This document shows, one piece after another, positions 17,589 to 26,619 of a DNA stretch of 64,000 nucleotides. The position numbers were made by a program, and so were the translations under genes. Within the stretch, counting starts at the first letter, position 1; each line of letters starts with the position of its first letter. The notes beneath the pieces were generated by a model, which did no database searches, had not been told where the DNA came from, and was given only the letters and a program-made list of their open reading frames with translations. Source of the DNA: Chryseobacterium cucumeris (GTDB lineage: Bacteria; Bacteroidota; Bacteroidia; Flavobacteriales; Weeksellaceae); assembly GCF_001593385.1 (NCBI RefSeq), contig NZ_LUVZ01000001.1:806001-870000 (forward strand), in the 5' to 3' direction.

Positions 17589-18530
17589 ATGAAAAAAACA
17601 GCACTTTCTTTATTGGTTCTTCTGAATATTGTTTGCCAGGCACAAAATTTTGATGTAATTCCCTTAGGAATATATGGTGGTGAGCAGGAAGACAATTTAT
17701 CAGCCTATCTGGTAGGCGCTCCAAAAGACAATGCATTTCTCTGCCTGGATGCCGGTATCGTAAATGCCGGAATACGAAAAGCGATTGAACTGAAAAGTCT
17801 TGAAGGATCAGCAGAAACGGTTTTAAAAGATCAGATCAAAGGGTATTTTGTATCCCACGGTCATCTCGATCATTTGTCAGGGCTTATCATCAATTCTCCG
17901 GCTGATTCCAAGAAAGATATTTTCGCCATAGCTCCTGTGATTCAGATTTTACAGAATCATTACTTTATTACAGATACCTGGATCAATTTTGCAGATCAGG
18001 GACAAAAACCAATCCTTGGAAAATACCATTATAATGAACTCCAGGAAGGAACTGAGATTCCAGCGCCTAAAACACCTTTTTTTATAACAGGCTATGAACT
18101 GAGCCACGTAAATCCATATAAAAGCAGTGCCGCATTGGTAAGAAGAGAAAATCATTATCTGCTTTATCTTGGAGATACCGGTGCAGACCGTATAGAAAAA
18201 TCTGACCGTCTGGATCAACTTTGGAATAGGACAGCTCCACTTGTTAAAAAAAGACAGCTCAACACGATATTAATTGAAGTTTCTTTCCCCAACAGTCAGC
18301 CAGAACATCTGCTGTTCGGGCACCTTACTCCGAATCTGCTGATTGAGGAATTGAGCAAACTCAAAGAAAAGACAGGACAAAGCAGCCTTGAAGGCCTTAA
18401 TATAGTAGTTACGCACAGAAAACCGACAGGTGATAATCCAGAACTTATCAAAAAAGAGCTACTGAAAAACAATCCTCTAAAAGTAAATTATATCTTCCCG
18501 GAACAAGGTAAAAAGATTAGTTTACCGTAA
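17589..18530 (+). CDS. Class II 3',5'-cyclic-nucleotide phosphodiesterase, secreted (MBL fold)
   Basis: A 313-residue protein with a signal peptide (MKKTALSLLVLLNIVCQAQ). The metallo-beta-lactamase metal motif is SHGHLDHLSGL, followed by the LGDTGAD strand and GHLTPNLLIEEL near the C-terminus. These are the features of class II cyclic-nucleotide phosphodiesterases (CpdP/PDE1-like), which bind two zinc ions and hydrolyse cAMP or cGMP. Export suggests it acts on periplasmic or external cyclic nucleotides. The frame opens upstream at TTG 17544, but that codon overlaps the promoter box; the ATG at 17589 gives a clean signal peptide. Confidence 0.87.
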   Translation: MKKTALSLLVLLNIVCQAQNFDVIPLGIYGGEQEDNLSAYLVGAPKDNAFLCLDAGIVNAGIRKAIELKSLEGSAETVLKDQIKGYFVSHGHLDHLSGLIINSPADSKKDIFAIAPVIQILQNHYFITDTWINFADQGQKPILGKYHYNELQEGTEIPAPKTPFFITGYELSHVNPYKSSAALVRRENHYLLYLGDTGADRIEKSDRLDQLWNRTAPLVKKRQLNTILIEVSFPNSQPEHLLFGHLTPNLLIEELSKLKEKTGQSSLEGLNIVVTHRKPTGDNPELIKKELLKNNPLKVNYIFPEQGKKISLP

Positions 18531-18540
18531 CAACAAATCA

Positions 18541-18570
18541 AAAGATGAAGCGGAAACAAGCTTCATCTTT
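18541..18570 (+). terminator. Rho-independent terminator
   Basis: Arms of 11 nt (18541-18551, 18560-18570) with an 8-nt loop and a T run. It ends the phosphodiesterase transcript just before the arsenic operon. Confidence 0.85.
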
Positions 18571-18683
18571 TTTGATTTACAACTGTATCATTCATAACAA
18601 AACAATTTTAATATGCTGAAATTCAATAATTTAATTTTATTTATCTGAAATTAATAAGTTTTTTCATGGTTATATTAATTTAT

Positions 18684-18704
18684 CATCGTAATATTGCAAT
18701 ATAA
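18684..18704 (+). promoter_or_regulatory. ArsR operator, copy 1
   Basis: A 21-nt block whose core at 18691-18702 is the perfect palindrome ATATTGCAATAT. The identical 21 nt recur at 19065-19085 before the next gene. TAATATTG inside it is one mismatch from the -7 consensus, so bound ArsR would cover the promoter. Copy 1 lies 10 nt upstream of the arsR ATG. Confidence 0.75.
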
Positions 18705-18714
18705 AATTACAACA

Positions 18715-19044
18715 ATGGGAGTTACTAAAACAGAAATTTATACTGACGAGCAAAATAAGCTGGCTTCTCTGCTTAAAGTTTTGGGACATCCGGCAAGAAT
18801 CGCTATTTTACAGTATATCATTAATCAAAAAGCATGTATCTGTAATGATCTTGTTGAAGAACTTGGATTGGCTCAGGCTACCATTTCCCAACATTTAAAA
18901 GAGCTGAAGAATATTGGAATTATCAAAGGTTCCATTGAAGGAAAATCTGTATGCTACTGCATTAATGAAAGCAACTGGAAACAGTTTCAAAATGAATTCA
19001 ACCTGTTTTTTAATCAGGATGTTAGTATAAAACAATGCTGTTAA
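18715..19044 (+). CDS. arsR: ArsR family metalloregulator
   Basis: A 109-residue winged-helix repressor. The HTH lies at ~45-70 (EELGLAQATISQHLKELKNIG). Cysteines at 41 and 43 (ACICNDL) sit where ArsR/SmtB proteins carry their metal-sensing site, with more at 80, 82 and the C-terminal CC, fitting As(III) or Sb(III) sensing. The frame is open from a TTG at 18694, but that lies inside the operator, so ATG 18715 is the start. It heads the arsenic operon and, by the duplicated operator, probably represses both itself and the downstream genes. Confidence 0.92.
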   Translation: MGVTKTEIYTDEQNKLASLLKVLGHPARIAILQYIINQKACICNDLVEELGLAQATISQHLKELKNIGIIKGSIEGKSVCYCINESNWKQFQNEFNLFFNQDVSIKQCC

Positions 19045-19064
19045 GGCATTTTTTTGAACAAAAA

Positions 19065-19085
19065 CATCGTAATATTGCAATATAA
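19065..19085 (+). promoter_or_regulatory. ArsR operator, copy 2
   Basis: Identical to 18684-18704 over 21 nt, with palindrome core at 19072-19083. It lies between arsR and the DUF6428 gene, 35 nt before that gene's ATG, indicating a second regulated promoter inside the operon. Confidence 0.75.
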
Positions 19086-19120
19086 CACTAGAAAATTATA
19101 ACACTAAATTTTAATCTACT

Positions 19121-19594
19121 ATGAGATTATCAGAAATTAAAGAAATTCTTTCTACCCTGGAAAATGTAGAATTTCAATTGGAAAACGGACATTTTGTTCC
19201 TGAACATTTCCATGTAACGGAAGTGGGACAGATTATTAAAAACTTCATCGATTGCGGCGGCGTAATCAGAAATGAAAAAGTGGTCAACTTCCAGCTCTGG
19301 GATGCCAACGATTATGAGCATCGTTTAAAACCTGGAAAACTGCTTCATATCATTCAGCTTTCTGAAGAAAGACTCGGGATAGAAGATAGCGAAATTGAAG
19401 TTGAATATCAGGGAGAAACCATTGGAAAATATGACCTTGAATTTAACGGGAAAAACTTCATCCTGAAAAACAAAACAACAGCCTGCCTTGCTCAGGAAGC
19501 CTGCGGAATTCCTTCCGAAAAACAAAAGAAAAACCTGTCTGAACTATCTGTAAACCCAACATCAGCCTGTACTCCGGGATCAGGATGCTGCTAA
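19121..19594 (+). CDS. DUF6428 family protein with Cys-rich tail
   Basis: A 157-residue cytoplasmic protein of the DUF6428 family, often found in Bacteroidota arsenic operons. The body (~1-120) is mixed alpha/beta, with HFHVTEVGQIIKNFIDCGG and NFQLWDANDYEHRLKPGKL. The C-terminal ~40 residues carry Cys pairs (ACLAQEACG, then SACTPGSGCC). The tail suggests As(III) binding, perhaps as a scavenger or a chaperone for the Acr3 pump, but this is inference. The second ArsR operator precedes it and the phosphatase-like gene follows after 19 nt. Confidence 0.82.
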   Translation: MRLSEIKEILSTLENVEFQLENGHFVPEHFHVTEVGQIIKNFIDCGGVIRNEKVVNFQLWDANDYEHRLKPGKLLHIIQLSEERLGIEDSEIEVEYQGETIGKYDLEFNGKNFILKNKTTACLAQEACGIPSEKQKKNLSELSVNPTSACTPGSGCC

Positions 19595-19613
19595 TTAATT
19601 TTATTAAAATCTT

Positions 19614-20225
19614 ATGTATAAGGAATTATTAAATACGATTCAATCTCTGAAATGGGAAAATACAGATAGCGATAGAAAAGAGGTTCTTGAACCATTGATC
19701 AGCTTTATCCAGCAAAAAGTGGATGATAAACAGGAAATCAACCTGAATTTTATCTGCACTCACAATTCAAGACGAAGCCATCTGGCACAGATATGGGCAC
19801 AGGCAGCGGCTTCTTTCTTTACAATTCCGGAAGTCCGTTGCTATTCCGGAGGAACAGAAACAACGGCATTGTTTCCTAAGATCGCAGAAGTTTTAGCAGA
19901 ACAAGGTTTTTCAGTTTTCAGCATTGCCGATACTACCAATCCTGTATATGCTGTAAAATATGATGATAACAGCCTTCCGATCATTGGCTTTTCTAAAAAA
20001 TATGATAGCCCGTTCAATCCTGTATCCGGTTTTGCAGCGATTATGACCTGCTCGCAGGCAGATGGCGGATGTCCTTTTATTCCCGGTGCGGAAAAGAGAA
20101 TTCCGATCACGTTTGAAGATCCTAAGGTTTCAGATCACACCCCGGAACAAACAGCTGTATATGCTGAAAGAAGCTTACAAATTGCAGCAGAAATGTTTTA
20201 TGTTTTTTCTAAAATAAAAAGATAA
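19614..20225 (+). CDS. Low-molecular-weight phosphatase-like protein, probable arsenate reductase
   Basis: A 203-residue protein. The P-loop at 48-55 is CTHNSRRS, a C-x5-R-S variant of the low-molecular-weight tyrosine-phosphatase/ArsC site. Asp in FEDPKVSD is a candidate general acid. [10 protein letters not shown] and [10 protein letters not shown] match the longer phosphatase-like proteins found in ars operons. Probable role: thiol-linked reduction of As(V) to As(III) for export. It starts 19 nt after DUF6428, and 2 nt separate it from acr3, so coupled translation is likely. A protein phosphatase with another role cannot be excluded. Confidence 0.83.
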   Translation: MYKELLNTIQSLKWENTDSDRKEVLEPLISFIQQKVDDKQEINLNFICTHNSRRSHLAQIWAQAAASFFTIPEVRCYSGGTETTALFPKIAEVLAEQGFSVFSIADTTNPVYAVKYDDNSLPIIGFSKKYDSPFNPVSGFAAIMTCSQADGGCPFIPGAEKRIPITFEDPKVSDHTPEQTAVYAERSLQIAAEMFYVFSKIKR

Positions 20226-20227
20226 TC

Positions 20228-21259
20228 ATGCAGCCCAGATTAAAATTTCTTGACCGTTATCTTACCCTATGGATCTTTATGGCTATGGGGATAGGGATTG
20301 CTTTGGGACATTTTTTCCCTGCTATTCCTGGTTTCATCAATTCTCAGTCTTTAGGAACCACCAATATTCCTCTGGCCATCGGACTCATTTTGATGATGTA
20401 TCCGCCATTGGCCAAGGTTGACTATACTCTTCTGCCATTGGTTTTTAAAGATAAAAAAGTAATCAGCATTTCTTTATTGCTAAACTGGATTATTGGCCCG
20501 GTTTTGATGTTTGGTCTTGCGATCCTTTTTTTAAGGCATGAACCGGATTATATGTCAGGCTTAATACTCATTGGGCTGGCCAGATGTATCGCTATGGTTA
20601 TTGTCTGGAATGATCTTGCCAAAGGCAACAGAGAATATGCAGCATTATTGGTGGCTTTAAACAGCATCTTTCAGGTGTTCACTTACAGTTTTCTGGTTTG
20701 GCTGTTTATCAATGTACTTCCTACTCAACTTGGTCTGGCAAGTTTTAATGTGAATGTTTCTATGAAAGACATTACAGAAAGTGTGCTCATCTACCTGGGA
20801 ATTCCTTTTCTGGCAGGTTTTCTCACCCGATACTTTCTGATTCAATCAAAAGGTGCAGACTGGTACAACAGGAAATTTGTTCCTAAAATATCTCCTGTAA
20901 CATTGTATGCTTTATTATTTACCATCGTACTGATGTTTAGCTTAAAAGGGTCTAAAATACTGGAGTTACCAATGGATGTCATTAAGGTAGCAATCCCATT
21001 GGTGATCTATTTTGTCCTGATGTTTTTTGTAAGTTTTATCATCAATAAAACATTAAAAATCCCTTATGATAAAAATGCATCTATAGCCTTTACCTCCACC
21101 GGAAATAATTTTGAACTGGCTATTGCTGTGGCCATCTCGGTCTTTGGCATTCATTCGCCGCAGGCATTTGTAGGGGTGATTGGTCCTTTGGTAGAGGTTC
21201 CTGTGTTAATACTCTTGGTAAAAGCCAGTTTATTCTTGAAAAAGAAATGGTATCATTAA
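20228..21259 (+). CDS. acr3: Arsenite efflux transporter, ACR3 family
   Basis: A 343-residue inner-membrane transporter with about ten hydrophobic segments. The ACR3 landmark [18 protein letters not shown] carries Cys120, the residue conserved and required in ACR3 pumps. [20 protein letters not shown] near residue 290 is the second hallmark. It exports As(III), probably driven by the proton gradient. As last gene of the ars operon it receives the product of the reductase. It begins 2 nt after the upstream stop and a strong terminator follows. Confidence 0.94.
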   Translation: MQPRLKFLDRYLTLWIFMAMGIGIALGHFFPAIPGFINSQSLGTTNIPLAIGLILMMYPPLAKVDYTLLPLVFKDKKVISISLLLNWIIGPVLMFGLAILFLRHEPDYMSGLILIGLARCIAMVIVWNDLAKGNREYAALLVALNSIFQVFTYSFLVWLFINVLPTQLGLASFNVNVSMKDITESVLIYLGIPFLAGFLTRYFLIQSKGADWYNRKFVPKISPVTLYALLFTIVLMFSLKGSKILELPMDVIKVAIPLVIYFVLMFFVSFIINKTLKIPYDKNASIAFTSTGNNFELAIAVAISVFGIHSPQAFVGVIGPLVEVPVLILLVKASLFLKKKWYH

Positions 21260-21276
21260 TTTCATTACAAAATAAG

Positions 21277-21306
21277 AAGCATCACCTAAATAGTGATGCT
21301 TTTTTA
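21277..21306. terminator. Bidirectional terminator
   Basis: Perfect 9-bp arms (21277-21285, 21293-21301) with a T run. It ends the ars operon and faces the convergent HExxH gene. Confidence 0.87.
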
Positions 21307-21312
21307 TGGATA

Positions 21313-22605
21313 TCAGTTCTTAATCAATTTATAATTTCCATTGTCTTCATCTTTAGCTATGGTATAGCCGTCTGTCAGTTCAAGAATCCACCCATCTCCT
21401 GATACTTTTTTATTTTCAGTTTTCACTGGATTTGATATTGAAATTTTATCCCAGTTGGGGCTCATCAATGCTCCGGTTTCAACCGTAAGAATACCCCACA
21501 AATCAGTAATCCGGATATTGGGATATACTGTCCCTAGATCTTCTACAGGCATAATATTTCTCGGATCAAAGGAAACATTCATTTTTTCAAATTTGATTTC
21601 AAAGTGAGGCTGCTGAATAAATTTCAGTTTGTATTCGGCAATACGCTTTTTTGTTTGTTCTTCTCTATCGGTTTCCTGCTTTATAATTGATGTACCAGTA
21701 TAATTGTCAGATAGCTTTTCAACTGCTTTTTGCAGGTCAGTCTGAATCCGTATATCGAATGCTTTAATGAAATAACCGGTCAGGTCTGTTTTTGAATCAA
21801 TTTTTTTGTTCCAGTCCGGATCTTTATGATACAGCAGATACCCATAAACAGGTGTGGTGTAATAAGCAAATGAACGTACAAATGTGGGATTTTTCATAAA
21901 ACCTTCTATGCCATTTAAAAAATATGATCTTGTCTGATCTTTATTTCTGCCACTCACAATGAGCCCTGTAAACTCAGCAATTCCCTCATTCAGTTCCAGC
22001 AGGTTTTCTGTAGTTTCTGAACCTTTGTAAAGTGTATTCCTGTATTTCCTAAAGATCAATGCATTGGTGAGATGCCGCTTTATTTCTTTTTCTGAATTTG
22101 AGCGGACTGCCTGCTTTAGCGCTTCCAATTCGAGACGAAGGTAAATTCTGCCCTCTTTCTGATCCAGATGGTTATTTTCTGCATTGTTAAGACTAAACCC
22201 CAATGAAGGCTGAATGCGGTGAAAAGACTCATGAGCCAAAAGATTAATCCTGTTTTCTTTATTTTGAGAAAGCGGGAGCATGATCATTGCCCATCTTTTT
22301 CCACCCCAATTGATAGCGGTATTTGCAATATTGACTGTGGCAGGTAAAACTCCAGAATAGAGAGTACCATTATGTTTCAGTATTCCCTCCGAATCTGGCT
22401 CGCTGGCAAAAAACTCTCTGGTTTTCGGATCGATTAAAATCATAGGACCATATAAATCTTTGTTCCAAAGTCCGATATTCTTTTTCGAAGCTGTCTTCAG
22501 CTCATCGAAATAAACAGAAATTGTATCAGGGGGTATAGATTGTTTTTGTGCTTTTACACCTAATACAAACAAGAGAAAGAATGCTGTAAGAACAGTCTGC
22601 TTCAT
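21313..22605 (-). CDS. Secreted HExxH protein, putative gluzincin-like peptidase
   Basis: A protein of 430 residues from ATG 22605, giving the signal peptide MKQTVLTAFFLLFVLGVKAQ; the frame extends 14 codons upstream without a better start. HESFH at 125-129 in NLLAHESFHRIQPSLGF is a zinc-binding HExxH helix. The acidic NEGIAEFTGL about 90 residues later could supply the third (Glu) ligand. The C-terminal ~100 residues are beta-rich (TVYPNIRITDLWGILTV). I do not recognise a named family. It is alone between a shared terminator and a decayed hydrolase. Confidence 0.75.
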   Translation of the reverse strand: MKQTVLTAFFLLFVLGVKAQKQSIPPDTISVYFDELKTASKKNIGLWNKDLYGPMILIDPKTREFFASEPDSEGILKHNGTLYSGVLPATVNIANTAINWGGKRWAMIMLPLSQNKENRINLLAHESFHRIQPSLGFSLNNAENNHLDQKEGRIYLRLELEALKQAVRSNSEKEIKRHLTNALIFRKYRNTLYKGSETTENLLELNEGIAEFTGLIVSGRNKDQTRSYFLNGIEGFMKNPTFVRSFAYYTTPVYGYLLYHKDPDWNKKIDSKTDLTGYFIKAFDIRIQTDLQKAVEKLSDNYTGTSIIKQETDREEQTKKRIAEYKLKFIQQPHFEIKFEKMNVSFDPRNIMPVEDLGTVYPNIRITDLWGILTVETGALMSPNWDKISISNPVKTENKKVSGDGWILELTDGYTIAKDEDNGNYKLIKN

Positions 22606-22756
22606 GGTTAAATTCTTTGTGGTTAATGTTTTTCTGTGAAAATACATGGCTGCACCTTAGAGTTATATATCCTTAGTGCAAATTATATACTTTAAAAAGC
22701 TAATATAATGAATTACAGTAATGAAGAACAATGACAACCATCAAAAATAATCTCCC

Positions 22757-22983
22757 ATAAGCGAACCTTTCGGGACAGTGAATGAGCAATTATCCGATCC
22801 CTATACCAATCACATGGCAGAAAGTGGACTTATTATACTGGCCTTTTGATCTATCCTATACCGGGAAAATTAGTGAGAATACGAAAGAGTTAATAATCAT
22901 TCCTGACGCTGTACATAGATCTTTACGACAAAACAGACATTGTTCCTTTCGATAAGCTGGATGTTTTTTTAAGAAAAACCTGA
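22757..22983 (+). pseudogene. Decayed alpha/beta hydrolase, internal deletion
   Basis: Translated in three pieces, this stretch gives PFGTVNEQLSDPYTNHMAES then GLIILAF, a shifted DLSYTG and IIIPDAVH, and after another shift DLYDKTDIVPFDKLDVFLRK to the TGA at 22981. These match the start and the extreme C-terminus of exported dienelactone-hydrolase-like alpha/beta hydrolases (the strand before the nucleophile elbow, and the His-loop PxAxHxDLYDK). About 200 central residues with the catalytic Ser are missing. It is a relic, not a functional gene. Confidence 0.65.
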
Positions 22984-23228
22984 AATAAGATTATTAGTAA
23001 AACCAGATTCATTAATACAAAAGCCCGCTATCTGCAGGCTTTTGCGACGTATGGGAAAATAAAAAATTTGGGAATTTCAAACCCTAAATCGCGGAATATT
23101 TTAATAAAAGCCGAGGGAATGCTTTATTAAAATAGTTTTCCAAAAGGATAAGGTATTTTCTTTTTACTGTGTGTGTTCTTAGAATCGGAAATGCAATAAC
23201 TTTAAGTCCAAAATATTGTACCTGTTTA

Positions 23229-24824
23229 TTACAATCCCAGTTTCTTTTTGATGGCTTCCATTTCTGTTTCCATCTTTTTGATCTTAGTTTTCTGCTCTTC
23301 TATTTCAGCCTGCTGATCCTGAATAGCTTTTGTAAGGGCAGGAACAAGTGAAGCATAGTCAACAGCCCAGGCCTCTCTGGTATCATCTTTTGGTTTAAAG
23401 ACGGCTTCAGGAATTAGTTTATAAAGATCCTGTGCCAGAAATCCTATTTTATGCTGAGTCTTCTGTGCCGGATTCACAGCTGGTTTACCTTCTTTAATCT
23501 GATTATTGGCAGACAGCTCGTATTGTTTCGGCTGCAATGCCATAATGGTACTAAGACCATATCCTATTTCTTTAACCTGAGTTTTTAAACGCATATCCGA
23601 AGTATTGACAAAACCACCTGCAGCACTCACCAACCCGTTACCGTCAATCGTCACTTTTGTGCTTCCGTTATAACTATATTTGAAACCTTCCGCCCCAAGA
23701 TAAATCTGGGTTACAGACCCATTCAGTGTGTTGTATCCGCTTAAATCAAGGTGTCCTTTGGTGGCCGCCACTTTATTTCCTCCAATACCGCTAACTTCGG
23801 GTCTGTTCATATTGATATCTCCATTACCATCAATATCAAGCATACTGTTAACGCTGTTACCATAATAGTATCTAAGACCTGTAGTACCAAGCGTTACCTG
23901 GGCAAATGCAGGATTATTGCTGTTTCCCTTTAAGGTAAGAAGACCATTGAAAGCATTCACAGAATTACCGGCAGCCCCAAAAGCTGTAATATCACCGTTT
24001 CCATTGAAGTTAAGCTTTCTGTCCCCATTAAAAAGATAATCGCCTCCATTGGCCTGGCTGAGTTTCAACTGGGCAACATTATTATTTCCCGCGATCGTCA
24101 GCGCTCCTCCTATATTGTTTATGACTCCTGCATTAGCTCCACCTTCTATTGTTTTCGTGGAAGAGTTCAGGAACATATCCATAGAACTTCCTACATCATT
24201 AGTGAGCCTTAGAAGAGCGGAAGCATTAGTCCCGGAATTCGTGTTGCTGATGGATGTAAGTCCTGCACCATCTACATTGCTCCTGAAATACAAGGCTTTA
24301 TCTAAATAATCAATCGCTGTATTCTGTAAAAGTGTACCGCCAAGCCTCACATCCTGCCCTATGGCTGTAAGCCCGTTGCTTGCCGTTACATTTGCACTTC
24401 CTGAAATATCCCATGTAGAAGCAGCTCCCGTAAGACCTGTACTGATCAGCTGAAGGCTCTGGTTAGGACCTATTGCCATACTTGCATTACCATTAATTGT
24501 TTCTGAAGCTGAAGGATTTATTGTAATGGTAAAAGCGGTATTATTTCTGATCGTATACATACGTCCTTTGAAATTACCTGCACCGGATATTGCTGTCGGT
24601 AAGGTAAAAACAGCATTGCCCGTTCCGTTATACGAGATATGAAAATCCGCAGAAGTCAGTGTATACGCTGCGGAAGTAACAGTGATGTATTTTGCAGCTA
24701 ATGATCCGTTCACGTCCAGTGTTGAACCTGGTTGAGCTGTATTGATTCCGACACTTTGAGCAGACACAATACCGTAAGAGAGCAAAGCCACTGCTACTGA
24801 TAATGTAGTAAAGTTTTTAAACAT
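23229..24824 (-). CDS. Secreted tail-fibre-type protein with S74 intramolecular chaperone domain
   Basis: A 531-residue protein. A signal peptide (to about residue 22, ...GIVSAQ) is followed by SVGINTAQPGSTLDVNG, the usual opening of Flavobacterial exported fibre proteins. The middle is Asn/Gly-rich beta repeat sequence with several related blocks of the form DGNGDI and LRYYYGNS. From ~405 lies the peptidase S74 domain (TSDMRLKTQVKEI, with the SD-RLK catalytic pattern; IGFLAQDLYKLIPEAV; WAVDYASLVPALTKA), ending in a coiled coil (~505-531). The S74 domain trimerises and may self-cleave. Probable surface fibre or adhesin. A -7 box lies at 24993. Confidence 0.87.
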   Translation of the reverse strand: MFKNFTTLSVAVALLSYGIVSAQSVGINTAQPGSTLDVNGSLAAKYITVTSAAYTLTSADFHISYNGTGNAVFTLPTAISGAGNFKGRMYTIRNNTAFTITINPSASETINGNASMAIGPNQSLQLISTGLTGAASTWDISGSANVTASNGLTAIGQDVRLGGTLLQNTAIDYLDKALYFRSNVDGAGLTSISNTNSGTNASALLRLTNDVGSSMDMFLNSSTKTIEGGANAGVINNIGGALTIAGNNNVAQLKLSQANGGDYLFNGDRKLNFNGNGDITAFGAAGNSVNAFNGLLTLKGNSNNPAFAQVTLGTTGLRYYYGNSVNSMLDIDGNGDINMNRPEVSGIGGNKVAATKGHLDLSGYNTLNGSVTQIYLGAEGFKYSYNGSTKVTIDGNGLVSAAGGFVNTSDMRLKTQVKEIGYGLSTIMALQPKQYELSANNQIKEGKPAVNPAQKTQHKIGFLAQDLYKLIPEAVFKPKDDTREAWAVDYASLVPALTKAIQDQQAEIEEQKTKIKKMETEMEAIKKKLGL

Positions 24825-25199
24825 TATTATTTGATTATGAGTTATTAATGAAGTGAAGAAATCTTAGGAAAACAATTGCAGATTCAGAGTCTTTTCAAAA
24901 GATTGAAGACTTCAGCCATGGGTATTCCCGAAAGACTTGAATGAAGAAAATTATGATTATATTTTTTCACTGTTTCCCGTTTTTATTTAGTACAAAACTA
25001 AATTTTCCGAAAGCTTTTCCTGAAAAACATCTGTAAGAAAATTGCCACCCGGATGTGGAAAAATTATTACAAAACAGGACCATAAAAACTCATTATTTAT
25101 TTGTATAAAAATAGAATCTGAAATAATTTTTTCAGGAATATCGGAGAACTTCCTGATGAAAATGGATTATCTTTATAGTTTACAAAATTTTTACAACCT
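24825..25199. other. Intergenic, divergent promoter region
   Basis: A 375-nt AT-rich gap between the S74 gene and phzF. It holds a minus-strand -7 box (24993-25000) and the small palindrome TCTTTTCAAAAGA near 24890. No ORF. Confidence 0.45.
24993..25000 (-). promoter_or_regulatory. -7 promoter box for the S74 protein gene
   Basis: On the minus strand TAGTTTTG fits TAnnTTTG. It implies a leader of about 160 nt, which is long; an unseen closer promoter is possible. Confidence 0.35.
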
Positions 25200-25988
25200 A
25201 TGAAGTTAGAATTATATCAGATAGATGCTTTTACAGAATCTGTTTTCCATGGAAATCCGGCATGTGTTGTTCCATTAAAAACCTGGTTACCCGATGAAAT
25301 CCTTTTAAAAATAGCCCGTGAAAATGCAGTAGCAGAAACCGCTTTCTTTATTGACAATGGAGATCGTGTTCATCTGAGATGGTTTACCCCTGAAATAGAG
25401 ATGGATTTATGTGGACATGCTACCCTAGCTACCGCTCATTGTCTTGTTTCCATCCTCAATTATCAGCATGATAGAATCATTTTTGAAACAAAAAGTGGTG
25501 ACCTGACAGTAGATGTAAAAGATGGAGTTTATTATATGGATTTTCCTTCCAGAATGCCCGAAGCCTCTACTCTTCCGGAAATCATATCCAGATCACTTAA
25601 TATACAGCCTAAGGAAGTTTTCAAAGCAAGAGATTATGTTCTGGTATACGATTCTGAAGAAGATGTAAAAAATATCAACATTGAAAGATCCGTTTTTGAC
25701 CTTATCAACCTGGACCCGGGCGGTGTTATCGTGACAGCAGCAGGCACTGACAGTGATTTTGTATCAAGATACTTTACCCCGCAGTCCTCTATTCTTGAAG
25801 ATCCTGTTACAGGCTCTGCACACTGTTCACTGATTCCCTTCTGGTCATCAAGATTAGGGAAGGATAAGCTTTTTGCCCGCCAGATCTCTGAAAGAGGTGG
25901 TCAGCTCTATTGTGAAAATAAAAATGAAAGAGTAATTGTGGCAGGGAAAGCCCAAACGTATTCTGCAGGGCATTTTTGGATAGAATAG
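25200..25988 (+). CDS. phzF: PhzF family isomerase
   Basis: A 262-residue protein with the two-lobed diaminopimelate-epimerase-like fold. The start YQIDAFTESVFHGNPACVV is diagnostic. Glu46 in ENAVAETAFF matches the catalytic acid of PhzF. LRWFTPEIEMDLCGHATLA and EDPVTGSAHCSL mark the two lobes. PhzF itself isomerises dihydrohydroxyanthranilate in phenazine synthesis, but no other phz gene is nearby. Like most family members outside phenazine producers, this is probably a metabolic isomerase or hydrolase of unknown substrate. Confidence 0.9.
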   Translation: MKLELYQIDAFTESVFHGNPACVVPLKTWLPDEILLKIARENAVAETAFFIDNGDRVHLRWFTPEIEMDLCGHATLATAHCLVSILNYQHDRIIFETKSGDLTVDVKDGVYYMDFPSRMPEASTLPEIISRSLNIQPKEVFKARDYVLVYDSEEDVKNINIERSVFDLINLDPGGVIVTAAGTDSDFVSRYFTPQSSILEDPVTGSAHCSLIPFWSSRLGKDKLFARQISERGGQLYCENKNERVIVAGKAQTYSAGHFWIE

Positions 25989-26080
25989 ATTTTCTGGCAG
26001 TCACAGTATATGCTACAATTAAAGACCGTGAATCATTCGATTCAAAGATTTAAGTTAATCTGCCCTCTTAAAAATTATAA

Positions 26081-26112
26081 AAAAATTGGCTACTTTTTAG
26101 TAGCCAATTTTT
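26081..26112. terminator. Bidirectional terminator
   Basis: Perfect 14-bp arms (26081-26094, 26099-26112) around TTTT, with T and A runs outside. It is shared by the convergent phzF and Hsp20 genes. Confidence 0.92.
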
Positions 26113-26123
26113 TTATAATTTTT

Positions 26124-26585
26124 CTATGATATTTCAATCATTCTTGGAGGTTTCTGCTTCGCATCTTCTTTTTTCGGGATGGTTAACATTAAAAGGCCAT
26201 TTTCATATTTTGCATTAATATTATCCTGATCCACCACATCTTTTGGAAGCTCAAAACTTCTCTGGAAGGATTGGTAACTGAACTCTCTTCGTGTGAAATT
26301 GTCATCTTTTGACTCTTTACGATCTTCCTTCGTTGATGAAATGGTAAGCAGGTTACCATCCAGCCTGATCTGAAAATCATTTTTATTCATACCTGGAGCT
26401 GCAACCTGAACTTCGTAAGCATCTCCATTCTCCTTTATATTTACCGATGGTACGGTTGTACTGGTAGATGAGTAATTGTTATTGCCCCAGTTAAAAAGTT
26501 CACGACCAAAAAAATCGTCAAAGACATTTGAAAAGCCCAGGTTGCTGTTTCCGTTTCTTCTTATTAGATTATTCATTGTAATCAT
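26124..26585 (-). CDS. Small heat-shock protein, Hsp20/alpha-crystallin family
   Basis: A 153-residue sHsp. An N-terminal arm (LIRRNGNSNLGFSNVFDDFF) precedes the alpha-crystallin domain at ~45-140: VPSVNIKENGDAYEVQVAAP opens it and AKYENGLLMLTIPKKE closes it with the conserved GLL motif. The C-terminal PPRMIEIS carries an I-x-I anchor. It binds unfolding proteins as an ATP-independent holdase. Translation may begin at ATG 26585 or three codons later at 26576. A perfect 14-nt palindrome lies 35 nt upstream and may be an operator. Confidence 0.93.
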   Translation of the reverse strand: MITMNNLIRRNGNSNLGFSNVFDDFFGRELFNWGNNNYSSTSTTVPSVNIKENGDAYEVQVAAPGMNKNDFQIRLDGNLLTISSTKEDRKESKDDNFTRREFSYQSFQRSFELPKDVVDQDNINAKYENGLLMLTIPKKEDAKQKPPRMIEIS

Positions 26586-26619
26586 TTTTAATTAAGTTTA
26601 ACAATCATTAAAAACACGT

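Noticed and set aside
23020..23043. Hairpin near the hydrolase relic
   Set aside because: Only about 6-bp arms with a long loop and no proper T run; too weak to call a terminator.
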